From NCBI GenBank assembly GCA_964036275.1, contig OZ038437.1:1430501-1494500 (forward strand): a DNA stretch of 64,000 bases. Direction: 5' to 3'. Shown here piece by piece: positions 11,438-25,900 of this stretch. Each line of letters starts with the position of its first letter. Within the stretch, counting starts at the first letter, position 1. A model generated the notes under the pieces. That model saw nothing but the letters and a program-made list of their open reading frames with translations. It was not told the DNA's origin and ran no database searches. The position numbers were made by a program, and so were the translations under genes. This stretch comes from Litoditis marina (taxonomy: Eukaryota; Nematoda; Chromadorea; Rhabditida; Rhabditidae).

Positions 11438-13927
11438 CAAGATAAGCTACAGTAGACACATCATTAATCGCATGCGGTAAGAATAACATACCAAGATAGC
11501 AAGCATGCGCCTGATAACATCGTGTTATGCCAGAATGACCTGGGTGCGGTAACCCCAAGAAGGGGAGGGGCAGGGGGCGTGGCCTGCGACCCTATCCCAC
11601 CCAAAACTCGCGCTTCTAGACCCTCATCACCAGCACACTATTTCTGTGCTTTTTCTGAGTTAAATTCTGACAAACTTGGCTAGATAGTCGGAAAATTGAA
11701 CAACAAGCTTGAGGTCTGCTTATTATGGAGAAATACGACAACTTTGATAGAAAAATATAGAGTGTGACTGGTAATAACGGGGTTTCTTCACCCTTTAAAC
11801 TTTGAAGAGTCCTTACTGAACTGATGATGGGAATGGGAGTCAGATAAATGATAACTAAACCGAATAAAGAAGACAATGAAAGAGAAAGAAAGAAAGAGAG
11901 AAGGAGTGAAAGAGTGAGTGAAAGAGTGAGAGAGAAACAAGCAAACAGGGCGAAAGAGAAAGAATAATGAAAGCGAGAGAAATTGGAAGAGAGAGAGAGA
12001 GAGGGAGAAATGAAAAATGAGAGAGAACGAGAAAGAAAGAGATGGAGGTAGAAACATTGACCAATTGAGAAGATTCGTGATGATCATGTGAATTGCCCCA
12101 ATAGGAGATACCATTGATTGAGACAGAGGGTGCTAAGCCAGCAGAGAAACGTCTGGTCTGTTGTTACCACAAGGGTCACAACTGTTCATCGTATGGTACT
12201 TTGGATATGGAAATAAGACGGGTATAATCTGGCCAATTTGACTAAACAGCTCGAAAACTACTGCGAAAATTGGATGAATTCCTATGAAAAATAATGCTAC
12301 TTGAATGACTTCAAACTGAGTAATTAGCTACCTTTTCGTAATGAGATTACCAGCCAGATAGCTTTACATGAAAAAAAAATATGATCATATTCAAAAGTAA
12401 CCGATATCAAACTAAATGAGACAAATTAAAGGACTGATTGCGACTGGGTCCCAACGAGGTCATATTTTGAGTTATAGCAGACAGATAGGAGCGCGTGCAG
12501 TCCATGAACTGAAACAGCTGGTAAATGCAGCAGTGAGCTAGAAGAGAGAAGAAAAAACTCACGTAGTACACGTCACGTCTACTGGTATTCTAATCGCAGT
12601 ATGCTAATCACGAGAAAGTGCATCGGTACTAACAACTTGTTCTTGATCTTAGCTTATCGGGAGTTCAACTTGAAAAGTCTCTTGAGTATAGGGATAAAAC
12701 ACCTTGAAACAGTGCGGTATCTTAGGTTACCAGGGTTTTTCATGAAAGGCAACAAACAAAAACACATATATCACTGAAACTTGAGATAAGAGATCGGTAT
12801 GAGCAACCGTATCATATTATCAAACAACCGTAGACTTCTAAATCATATATATTGTTGTAAAGAACTCGTAACAATCCACGAATACAAAAAGAGTACATGT
12901 ACATGTGTAGACCTGACTAAGGAAATACGTCAACCTTAGTGGGAGGGCGGAAACAAAATAACTATGAACTTTTAAATATATGTAACAACCCAAACGTCTT
13001 CCACCCTTCTAAACACGTTGAATGATGCACTACGATACGATAACATGAATGAATTATATACACAAAAAGAAGACCAATCGAAAACACATGCAACTGCTAT
13101 CAAATGTGAAATCTAGACGAGAATCATATACTGGTGGTAGCACGGTTCGAACGAGAGAAAACTCAACACAAAAGCGGCTGGAATAAAGTAATTAACATTA
13201 ATGTAAAGTCGTGTCGAACCATGCTACCAATATGAAAATCAAGCCAAGAGAAATGAAAGTTACAAAAACCATTGGTTCTAGAAGACGATGATGTATAGAA
13301 GATGATGTATAGAATGTAAATTACCGGGTATTGCGCGATGAATAGATGTTTATAGGTAACTGAGTGGAGTATACTATTACTAATGTAAACAAATACGAGC
13401 AACACGAACCATACCAGTGTTGCGCAACTTTCGCTCACTTTTTATGATTAGGAGGAGTAACCATATAAATACTAGAGTAACCCGGCTGTTCAGTCAAAAT
13501 TTTCGCAAAACTTGGGATGGTATGATTCGTGAGTCGCCAAAAAGATTCATACATGTATTTAGCTGGAAAAAGGCACAAGACAAGAAAGATATGATAATAA
13601 TACATGCAAGTGAACTGTTCTGATATGAGAATAAGCTAGTCATATGATGAAAATTGAGAAGGGAAAGAATTACAGTTGAGCAGAACTCGAACACGCAAAC
13701 GAACGAAGCTATTTACAGTCTACTGCGGTGAAGACAGTAAGTTCGAAGAATAGAGTGAGATGAAAAGTAGAAAGGTGCAGATCAGCTACACTACCGAAAA
13801 AGGTGGGAGAATGGACTGAAAAAGAGACACAGAGAAACAGTCGGCAGGGCACTGGTGCGTTAGTGACGTTTGAAGAGTTGGGAGGTATACTGTAGGAGTG
13901 CCATCAGGAATGATGAGGACTATCCCC

Positions 13928-16900
13928 TCATCTCATGTAGGTGTCCCTTCGCCGAGAACTACTCCGATCGCTGATGCGCGGTGCTCCGCGGCTAGCAGCA
14001 CGTCCGCGACCACGCCCACCTCGCGGCGTGTAGCCACCACCTCGATTGCTGCCACCTCTGGGCATGTAGGCGCCTCTATTGCTGCCACCTCGCGGCATGT
14101 AGCCGGATGTCGTCGAATTCTGGAACTGCACGGGAAATTAGAAAGACAAAGAGTAACTATTTTTGAATTGCCATAGTTTGATATGATGGACACTGCTGAA
14201 ATGCCGATGTCATGCGAATTCGTTAATTTTCCCGGGTTTACATCTAAAAACGGACTACTTTTTGTTGAATAGTCTAACCTTACTGGTGTAAGTCAGGTCC
14301 TATTTGAAGTATGATCAACTGACCCCGGTGTAACTGCGCCTGCTGCCGCGCGGACTCGTTTCCACCCTCAGATTCTGTGGCGACGCAATTCGCTCCTGTC
14401 TTCTCGTCATCGAACGACTATTGTTGTTGCGCGAGTTCGGACGAACTGAAAGCAAACAGTTGACAAACATTACAAAAACATGCATAAAAACATCAGAGGT
14501 GATCAATTTGAAAAAAAAAAGAAATGTATTAATAGACAAAAAATTCAAAATTCGTTTTTGGTGCTTGGATTTCCAGCAATCTGTGGCCAAATTCACGATG
14601 CTAGAAAAATGCTTTTCACTCCTCTAGACCATCTGCATCATGACACTATACTTTGGCACCACCTTCCCGCGAAAAACCACTTTTGTGACCAAGATTTGGT
14701 GAATACGGCCACTGTCATGCTGCCCGAGACTATAAACTATCTAATGGCCAATTCTCACCGGATTACCGAAAACGGGTCAGATTACAAAAAAAACCGGTTA
14801 CATATAGAATTCAGCCCAAGTAATTGTGAAACGGACCCCTTTCCGGTGATATATCCTGTCGATCCCGACGCACCGTGCGACTGTTCGATCCGGCGTTTGC
14901 ATCTGTACGGAACTCAATCTGCATGGAGGAGCCGGGACGAGACACGCTGGAAAACGGTTATGCTCATAAAGAATTGGCAGTATCATTATGAACTTTCAGT
15001 AAAAACCAAGACAATTAAATGGCTGCATCAAAGTGGGATGGGGCTTTCGCGTGAAAATGCGAAACGGTAATTTCTTTCTCAAGCGCGATTTCGAAGATTC
15101 AATGACAATGGTTTCCAAACGCCCCATCAAGGGAACGAGCGGTCACATAATCAGTGAGATCTGTTTGGACAACCACATACACACCAGTGGTTTGTGACTA
15201 TTGTTAAAAAGGGAAACAGGTTTTCGAATGAATTGGACCAAATTTCATGGGTATAATACTATAATATCACTCCCACAAACGCACCTATTCTGTTCCCTGT
15301 CCCTGCCGCCGCTCCTTCTCTGCCGTTTATCCTCCCTGGCGGGACGATGCTGATCCCTGTCTCCACTCATCTGGTCATTTCGACGTCTTCGGGAAGAACT
15401 GGTGACAGCGGAACAAGAGGTACCTGAAACTTTCTCTATTTCTCTAGCCAAAGCCAATTCACAAACTACTTGTCATGTTAAAAAAGTAGATCAACAACCG
15501 CCTGATAGTTTTCCACTTTAACCATTTTGAAAATTACTCGAATCGTACTGATCATCAGTTTCACGCACCCTAATTAACTCTCGCCTGCGAAACCTAGTCT
15601 ACTCCACACCAATAAACGGTTACATTACGTATCTTCTACAAATCAATACAAGTCCCGTGGTGGTACTTACTTGGCGTGGGTACGAATATGATGTCCGTAT
15701 CCGTATCGTCGACGACTGGTTCCGGTTGCGCAACCGGAGCCATAACCGGAAACCGCCGTAGTGGAGGGGGCGGGGGCATGACCGGGAAACGGGTCAGCGG
15801 CGCAGGAGGGAGGGATGGGACGGGCGGCGACGAGTTCTCGCATCTGGAGTACAACAATTTTGATAAACGAGGCTGAACCTTGTTCATATTCATACAACAG
15901 TAAGGTCCGACTATTCGACAATAAGCACTCCGTTTTGAAGTCAAACGCGTGAAAATTAATATTTTGTTATAAAAAGTTTTTTTTCTAGATATTCAGACAA
16001 CTTTACTGGGGTACATCCGCATTTCATACGCATTTCATATGCTGTTAAATTTTCTGATCTACGGTACTTAGTACTTAGAACGCGCGTAAAAACAAAACAC
16101 GGAATTGACGGAAAGACCAGATACATCTGACGTAGAAACGACGATGAACCGAACAAAGCCACCCACCTTCTGGCATCTCTTTCATTATTGCCACCCGACG
16201 ACCTTCTCTTTCCACCAGTCGCATGCTCATTCTTCTCCCACTTCCTATCAATAACAGTAGTTGTTGTAAACAATTTGCAACGGTAGAAGACCACATTTAC
16301 CCTGTCGGAGTGCCACATATTATGTGAAAAGTCACGTGTTCGATCGCGAATAAAATTCTGTTCTATTCTATTCTATGGTACCGACATACACCGGTAAAGT
16401 TGTAGTCACAGACATTCAAATCACGGACCCCATATCGGGAAAAGTTGCCTATTTTTTTTAATAGAAATGTGAGAAGTTTCATTATTTGAATTAGAAGAAA
16501 ACATCATTTTCCGTCGAAAAATGGCACTTTCCTGGTGTGTGGGGGGGGGGACGAATAGGGGTAATAAAGATAATCATACTCATTATACAAAATGTGCATC
16601 GATACATGAACATATGGTGCCCACATACACCGCTAAAGTTGTGGTCCCAAAAATTCAAAAAAAATTCGCTCATATCGAGATAAACTGCCTATTTTTCATG
16701 AAAATGTGATGAGTTACGTATTTCACGCAATCGAATGATATAAACAACCTATTTTCTCAGAAAAGTGGCACTCTCCAGGTGTGTGGCTACCGAATAAGGT
16801 ATCGAGAATGTTCAACAGTTCCCACCTGGTCGGGTTATTGGCGTTCAGCTCGGACAGGGTGCCGGCGAAGCGAGAACGCGCGTCCATGCTGTCCGGGACG

Positions 16901-19900
16901 GTGATAGTGATCTCTGCAACAATATCGATTTTTGGGGTGTCAGTTGTAGTTTGATCTACCGGGACGCTAAAGAAACTGGGCCGGATTAAACCACGTGATC
17001 TCTGCAACGAGAGGGATTCACTTCATGGTGAGAATTGTAGCTTTATCTACATTCATTGTATCGTGATCATGGTTCGAGCTGCATGCAAAAGATTGAAATT
17101 TCGTCGTACCTTACCGTAAATTATTCTGTATCGAATACTACCTGCATAAATGACCCAAAAACTAACGCACCGTAATATCCTATTCATGGTAAATCAGGAA
17201 CACGATCAAAATAGTAAGTTGGGGTTGAATCTACAGCCAATAGAACTCAAATCGGGTTTTTGTCGGCAAGTGAACATACATGCGATAGATAAGGATCTAC
17301 GATATGTGCGACAGATAGGTGAAATTGAACTTACTTGTATGAAAGTTCCGCCAAAACGAACACTACGTTTCCCCCACCTCATTATAGGGATTGAACCCAT
17401 TTCAGTCATAGTTATCGCGACAAAGCTTCGATTCAACCTCACAACAAACCAGCAGTAACATATCAGTGTGTCATCTTAAAATGTGACCTGTTTCCACGTT
17501 TTACGTGACTATGTAAATACTGTTAGTCAATTGCACATTCACGTGAAACATGCCAAACACAGCAGAACTCAGGAACGTGCACGATTCGTCATTCGAATGC
17601 TTACTTTACCTGACTATTCCATTTACTTCTAGTATATTACAGGCGGCACAATCTATAATTCCCTACTTGGACTTGCTGTCTGCTCCGTCTGATCATCATC
17701 GTCATTTTCCACTTTGATGACGTCATTCGGGCTGTTTCTCTTGACGCCAGGCGGGGGCGAGAAGAACAATTGCACATCTCCTTAACGGAAAAAAAATTGG
17801 TAGAATATTTGTAGTTTGAACTCGAAACACTCCATAATTAATGAATTTTGACCGAAAAACAACGGGATCATACCAATTCAATTCTAAACAGATCAGACTG
17901 ATAGAATATAGAGAACTAGCATAGATGAGTTGTAGTTTGAACCCCATGCACGCTATATATTACGATACTTGACCGAAGAGAAACTGGATAGAACTACAAA
18001 CAAAAGAGGATAGATTGTAGTCGCAAGGATAGTTTATATTAACCAACCGAGACGATACTCTCTGAAAACACAACGAAAACTTTGAATTGGCTATAATCAT
18101 CAACGCGCAGGTTTTTATAAAGTTGCACATGCACTCTCTAGACCCGTTTACATAAGAAATAAGAAAAAGGATGGGAGACTGTGATTAGAAAGCAAACACG
18201 TCACACGTCTCACAATTCAAAATGGTGATAATTAAATTGTGAAAATCGTTTTAGAATTCAGGCAAATCTTCTGAATGTCATACATTGCAACATTAAATTG
18301 CACTATGTACGTGAAGAATGTGACCGTCTCACAGAACGTAGTCATAAAATGTACATTGACCCCGTTAATTGTGGGCATATTCGAATCGCGAAGGAACATA
18401 TAATAACATGTGTATACGATATGGTCAGTGATCGAACGAAACATATGGCGTGTATCGGTGAAAAGGGAAGCGCTGGTCTCACAGCTGACAGCTGGTGTCG
18501 TTTGAAACTGTTTCACGGTCACTGCAAAAAGAGAAATGCAAAACTACAGGCATTGTTACGATACTGTACATTACTGTATAAAGATACAGTCCATTATTGT
18601 AATTATATACAATGAATTACTGTTTACATAATTACAGATACAGTTAATTACTGTATTTTCAAACGACTGACTCATGGCACTCATACTCTATCAACTACCT
18701 ATGAATACAAAAAAACACAGTTTCTCAAATACGGTCCTAATTACGTTAATTTCCGTGTAATTTTCCCAGCGATTGGCCAAGTTTGGCGGAGACTGGCGAG
18801 CTGGATTTCGAATCGAGAATGAAATCTACGCAACTCAGCCGGTTACATGGAAGACAAGACACGCGCGGATAGCTCCAGACAATTGCATTTTATGACACTC
18901 GTATGCGGCTCATTTGATTTGCCGTATGGTAGGTATGCGTAACCAATTACAACTTTACAATCTACGTTATGGTTTTTACAGGGTCGTCCCTTTCTTAAAG
19001 GCGGCAGAACTGTTATAAAAGATCATATAACTCACAGAGCAATAAAAAAACCCACCACGTGCAGTTTTTTATGGGTAAGAAAGATATGCTTCAGTTGGGG
19101 TTACAAAAACGTTTTTCAGAACCATGCAAACAACAACATGCTTTGTCATTGCGCCGCCTAACAATAGAATAATGCTGATAGGAGTGAATTGAAAATAATA
19201 ATCTTTGAGCATACCGCATTACCCAATGGGTGGTAAGAATGTTGAGTGTGATCGATCAATCAATCAGAATCTCCCCTCCCCATGTGGTTCATGAGCTGCT
19301 GGGAAACAACAAAAACACCGCACTCTCCTATAGAATTCGCTATTTCAAAGCGGGCCTATACGGTCTCTCTTTCCCGCGGTGTTCACAGTTTAATCCCATT
19401 CTTTCCAGACGTAATTCGTACACCGTGGCATGCATAAAGAAGCAAAATTATGTGGTCCAATCGCAACGCTTCAGTCCTTTAAACCGCAATACATTTTTCA
19501 ACTGCAGTTAAAAGGACCGAGGTCACGGGATCGGTCCACATAATCGTCCTTCTTTAAGATCAAACTATTATTAAGATTTTGCCAATCTGTATATAAACTC
19601 ATTCTGATGGCTGAAGAAACTTTTCTTGAACACAAAACCGAAAAAAAACACACGGTACTTTCCCATTTCTAGTAGTGTGAAATGTGAATCCAGCGAATGT
19701 GTTTCATTGTTAGCAGATAGTTGTCTTCACATAGACACACCCGTCACAATACCATATTCCGGTCTCCGGATAGAAAATTTATACCCAAACTACTTCTTCG
19801 CTCCAGCAAGTTTAATTAATCTAATGATTATCATGGTTATTATTATTGATCACACTCAATCGGTAATAAAGCATCCATCATCCATTGTCGACCCAAATAT

Positions 19901-22900
19901 CGAAAAAGAGACCCCACTTCTCAGATAATATCCTAATTACAGTAATCACCCAACTACCTGAGCACACTTGACACCTTTAGGGGTCACGCGGCGCCCATGA
20001 GCAACTCGTGCTAAGAACCTCATAAAGTATCATAGGGTTAAAGGGTAGCAAGTGTGAATTGTGTGAAAGAGACCATATGCGCTTGGATGTGAAACATGAC
20101 GCCGGTTTTTCCTTTTGCAACACACAGCGGGTGGGCTCATGGGCTGCCAACTGAGAAAGTGAGACGGGCACGGAAAAATAGACAAAGACAATTGGGGAAC
20201 ATGAGAAAATCATATGACCATGTTTTAATAAGGTTATTGTTTAAGGAACATTAAAGAAAAGGTATCTCAATTTAAAGTGGTTCGGTCTGGGATAAACGAG
20301 AAACGTACCATTCTTTCCTCATTTCTTCATTATTGTTCTTCTGTTCTTCATTATTTTATTTTCTTCATTCTTTTCTCTCTTCTGTTCTGTTCTTCATTAT
20401 TTTAATCTCATTCTCAATCTCTTCTCATTTCTTTTCTTCTTCTCTCATATTCATTTTCATAAATTCTCAATCACAATCTCAATCTCATTATTCATTATCA
20501 TTAATTATTATACTGTTCTTCATTATTTTAAAAAGTTAAACTGTTACGAATCCGTTCTTCGATTTACCAACGCAAAACTTCACAAAACTGCATCAAACTC
20601 ACACTTCAAAACAATCGCTCTCTCAAAACGTGGTTTCTACTACACAAGTCAGCTGATCTCTTTATTCTCTAACCTCTTTCTTCTCTCTCTCTCTCTCTCT
20701 CTGTTACTGCCTATTACTCTCTGTCACTTTACCCTTTGAACCCCCCGTGACATCCTACGATCATGACATGAGAGAGGTCACAAAGACCATCTATTTCACG
20801 TTACACGACTCTGTTACCATATACCAAATAGTCGTCAATACTCATCCGAATTATACTCGAACTTTGACTAGATAGAATACGACAAATTTGTTAATTTTCA
20901 ACAAAACCAGTTTTCTCCGATCTCGTCAAAAGATCTACTTTTCTAGACTATTCAGGCATATAAGAGATAATTTCAATGAAAAAAAGTGAACTAAACTAAT
21001 ACCAAACAATGACAACCAGCAATTGAAATGTACCCTGGGGTGGTAGATGTATACCGCTTTCCCCCATACACTGATAAGGTGTGACATTCGGCAAAAATGC
21101 CCAGTTTTCGATAGAAATATGTCAGTTATCATAATTTTGTAGCAACAGTAGGTAACTTGGCGAAAAAGAGTTCGATTTGTGGGCTTCTCTGGTTAATTCG
21201 ACAATTTACCGGTGTTTGACCCCAAAGTGTCAAATGTATGCTATTTTTTTTCAATACGCGGTCATGTTGCCCTACGCAACAAAGGTTGTGCGGCTTATCC
21301 ATGGCACAAAGGAGTATTAGGTTAGTCCGCCTGCACAAACACAAGCTTATTACGTAACCTAAGCACTGTAACACCTATAGAATACAATTAGGACATCAAC
21401 AAAAGGAGTGGTCAAACAGTGGGGTGAAAGCCTTATGGGGTTCGCTCCTCTTGAAGCAGGCGTATTCGCCCTACCCACTACGTTTGTATCTTGATCCCCT
21501 TGATTTTCGGTCCCAACTCCGAAATTATGACGTGTAACGCGATAAAACTACAACAAAAATTTGATCACTCAATTGGTGTTGAGCTTTTTCGGATGACAAC
21601 AGGAAAATAATGTGTTACTAACGCACTCAGCGATAAAAACAGGTAAAGTAGTTGCGGATCGTGACAAAAAAAGTGAGCATATGTGACAGAATAACTGTCA
21701 GACTGTCCAGAATCAATTGTAAATGAATAAAAATCAGGTGGAAGAGAAGGTAGGGCATACGTAATTACAGCAACCCAAACATAGGGTGACTTTGTTGGAT
21801 CGTTGGATGGTTCTCATTGAATCACCCGTATTTTTTCATGAAATACGATTTTTGAACTACCCTCAATCTCAACCGCAGTCGAATTTACTGGTGATCACCT
21901 CCCAGCCAGTTTTGTTGGTTAGTTACTCAGTTAAAACACCTATTTTCCAATCAAATTTTGTGGACAACAAAGTCAGCGCACGTATGCAACCACAGTCTCG
22001 CACTTTCTCTCCCACACTTTTCTATCGGGATCAGCACTACATCATCTTTCACATCAAACACTCGTGAAACGACAATAACCGGACGATCTCGATAAGATAG
22101 CAGAAAAGTAACCTGTACAAGTGCTAAATAGACTGCGAGAACAAGAGCCAAGACTAAACAAGGGACTGGGTAGGGGGCGAAACGTACCATGCATATTACT
22201 GTTTCTCTTAACTATTATTTAAAACTGTAACTGTTTCAACCGGAGATTCATTTTATTTGCTAGTTACAGCGATGTAATTGCTGAGAAACGTTGCAATCCT
22301 GTGGACTCACGGAAACTGGATTGAGAATAGAAAAACATCAGTTGAGAGATGAGAGATTGTGAAGAATTTTCATGTTTTTTTTTATCGAGAAACTATTAAT
22401 AGTACTCTGAGCAACGTATTTTGAATCGAGAAACTGTGTGAAAGTGTCATACTCAGACCTTAATCCTTAAATAAGTGGTGAATTCTATATGTAACCGGGT
22501 TTTCAGGTCCCCTAACCCTTTTCTGGTAACCTATTTTTCAGGTTACCACAGTAGGTAACCGGATGGTAACCTAAAATGAAAAACCGGTTACCTGTTTTTC
22601 TAACGCAAAATGTGGTTTTAATCGTTAGTTTTACCGGTAACCGGATTTTAGTTTTAGGTTAGTTCCAGGTTACCTCTTTAGGTAACCTGAAAAAAAGGTT
22701 ACCAAAAAAAGGTTAGGTTACCTGAAAACCCGGTTAGTTGTAGAATTGGCCTAAATAAGTGCATGGCTAACATCCCACCAGTATAGTTCATTTATTTCGA
22801 AGCAGGCATTACAAGCTTATCTCTCTGTGTTTGCAGTTCGATACTGTTGTTTTCCGGTCAACATTTGTGAATTATGGCGTGTTCAGAAATCAAATTCCAA

Positions 22901-25900
22901 CAATGCTCTCGTCCCATATACTCTATTGAGAAAAGATTTTGAATGATTACAGTTACAGAGATAAGAAACTATAGAACGAAGTTTCAACGTTATGAAAGTC
23001 CTTCGGTATACAAAATGTACTACCCAGTCCTACTTGAACAGAGGAATACTGTAACAGAGGAACAGACTATACCTCTCTCGATAGAATGTGAAGACTGGCT
23101 GCTGACAGCTACTTCTTCGTCTGCAGAATATTCCACTGGAACCACAGAGACAGACGGTGACGATGGACTGAAACTACTAACTACAAACTAGATAATAAGG
23201 ATGTGCAGAGATAGAAATCTTTGGAAAGCGATAAAGGAACACCATATTGCAACAATATGACGTGAATGAATAAATCTTGAAATCATTAAATGCCTGATAA
23301 ATATCGATCATTGCTCACTCCCAGTGCCTTTTTGAGGTGAATTCTATATCTAACCGAGTTTTTTGGTAACCTAACCCTTTTTTGGTAACCTATTTTTCAG
23401 GTTGCCTCAGTAGGTAACCGGATGGTAACCTAAAATGAAAAACCGGTTACCTGTTTTTCCAACGCAAAATGTGGTTTTTACCGTTGGTTTTACCGGTAAC
23501 CGGATTTTAGTTTCAGGTTACTTCCAGGTTACCAACTAAGGTAACCTGAAAAAAAAAGGTTACCAAAAAAGGGTTAGGTTACCTGAAAACCCGGTTAGTT
23601 GTAGAATTGGCCCCTTTTTGACCACCCAGCGCCCTTTTGACGCCCACAACACCTTCACACAACACCCAGTAATACGGAAAAAAAGAAGTTTGTATTGTAT
23701 TGTATTGTATAATTATACAGTGAAAGTCTCACTTTTTGCTGACCTCAGAATAGAACAAAATAGAATTTATTCGCGATTGAACACGTGACTTTCCACATAA
23801 TATGTGACACTCCAAAAGGGAATGATTGTTTTGGTTGCAAAATCACAACGTTTGACGAACATTAATCACATTCATAAAAATGTACTGCTACTAGGTTATT
23901 AACGTGACCCAATTAGGAGACCAGATGTGTTGCATTTAGCCCCATAAACAATGAGTCGCCATGACTCAGAACCGTATTAGTCAATCCCGATCATGATGAT
24001 GCTGTGACTTTACCGGGGTTCATGACGTCACAATGCAAAACAAACGCGTGAGAAAAACACCAACGTAGAGAAGATTAGTATAAGTTTTGGGAATATATGA
24101 ATGACGACCAGGGCCTAACGTGTGAACACTAGGGGTCGTTGAATCCAAACTCAAAACTTGAAAAACTCGACAATACTTGGATTTTCGATTACCCGAAAAG
24201 CGCACTCATAGTTCGCACATTCCCACACCTTCCCATGAGTCGGTAATTTCGAGTTGTACAAATAGTGTTGAGTTGTATTGCCCACTGTAGAAGTCTTGGT
24301 AGGAATTAGGGTTGTTAAAGTCGAACTCGAAACTCGACTCGAAAAAACTCGAAAATTTTCGAGTTGAGTCGAACTCGAAACTCGAAAACTCGAAATTTCT
24401 CAAAACTCGAAATTTTCCAAAAACGCGAAAACTCGAAATTTTCCAAAATTCGAAAACTCGAAATTTCCCAAAACTCGAAAACTCGAAATTTCCCAAAACT
24501 CGAAAACTCGAAATTTTGAACTCGATTAACAACCCTAGTAGGAATGGTGTCGACTATACCTAACACGATGCAGCCGGCCCCCGCCCGATAAAGTGGCATC
24601 TCGGGGGCTATGTCCTAGCTAGCACTCTATAGATCGCACCTAACAGGCCATTGGGGAAGAGTATTTCGTTAACCCTATCAGGTAGCCGTAACGTAATCAA
24701 CCGGGTTATCTGATTAACCCCTTTGTAACCCCTTTCACGTTTCGAGGAAAATTTAGGGTTATCAAGTGGATCACAGAAGGGTTAACGGTTAACCGAGAAC
24801 CCCGGATAGTGGTTACCTGCTAGTGTTGGAACACCTGAGTTAAATGAAGGATTCGCCTACCTAACACGATGCATCCGATCCCCGTCCCGATGCAGTGGTA
24901 TCTCGAGAGCTATGTCCTCGTAGAAGGCGCTCTCGTCCGTCTCGTCCACCAGCAACAGGCCCAAGTCTGTGACAAGTTATACTAAGTCGATATTTAACTT
25001 TCATCCGCATGTATTTTCAGGCTACCAGAACAAATCATTCAAAATCAAAAGTCAATGAAGTAAAAGTCATTAGAAAGTAAAAGTTCAGATTCTCACCTTT
25101 TTCTGTACTGTAGTACAAAAAAGGTGAGGATCAGAAATAGAGTTCACAAATGTTTTCGTTATTTCTCTTTTTTTCCAAAAACCTGACTAAAAGTGAATTA
25201 AATACTTTTATTTTAAATGACTTTTCCTTTAATAACTTTCACTTTTGAACGATTTATTGCTCGTACCGTATTTTCATGTAGTTTGGTCCATGAGCACACC
25301 CATTCGAACTTCGGCAGCGTTGATACAGGAAACAGGAAACATATTTTCATGATATTGATCGAAACTAGGTAAGCTCCAACTCTCTATTTTGCAGAAAGAC
25401 GAATGATCCAATTTTCAATCTATCAAAGTTACCCTACGTTTGAGCACTGTTGAGTAACAAGGCAAACCCTTTCTCTCTCTATCTACTTGATTGGAGTGTC
25501 ACATCTAACATTCAATGCGTAATGCCACTTGTTGAATGGGAAATAAACTGTTCTATACTATAACATTTCTTGTACATTATAACAGACACCCCTTTTGGTC
25601 GATCCTCCAGCTCTTAGATTGAGAGGCAGCAGCGCGAATACAACTCATTCGTCATAAAAAGAACCCATGATCCTCACCTGTAATATTGTCGTAATCCATC
25701 TCACAGTCTGTCTTTTGCGAGCTGGTCCTAATTGGAACTGCGACCTCAGTATACATCTGAAAGGTTAGGTTGAAACTAGAACAACAAAATAGGAGGCGAC
25801 TGTTGTAACCCTCGTACTCACGAAGACACAACGATTAGGTATTTCAGGCGATACGTTAGCCTTTTGAATATAACACAACAAAACACTAACTATACTAGGT

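Larger units (their letters stand above)
13928..15443 (-). other. Gene B exons 30-32: Arg/Ser-rich and RGG C-terminus
   Basis: Exon about 15277-15443 (acceptor GGCTAG, chosen because it keeps the phase) encodes SSSRRRRNDQMSGDRDQH and further Arg/Asp/Glu-rich sequence. Exon 14325-14446 encodes NSRNNNSRSMTRRQERIA. The last exon, 13928-14125, has three YMPRGGSNRG/YTPRGG repeats, then GRGRGR and SSSRRRDTYMR before the stop. Paired PRGG repeats are Arg-methylation-type RGG sequence and usually bind RNA (family knowledge). Confidence 0.82.
17782..23072. other. Longest intron of gene B
   Basis: These 5.3 kb have no recognisable minus-strand exon. They contain a palindromic element (19436-19560), a pyrimidine-rich tract (20330-20540) and a GGTAACC foldback (22480-22754). 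The rest is AT-rich and unremarkable. Confidence 0.55.

Noticed and set aside
22943..23191. 82-codon plus-strand frame
   Set aside because: It is antisense to exon 25 of gene B (23073-23167), whose phases fit both neighbours.
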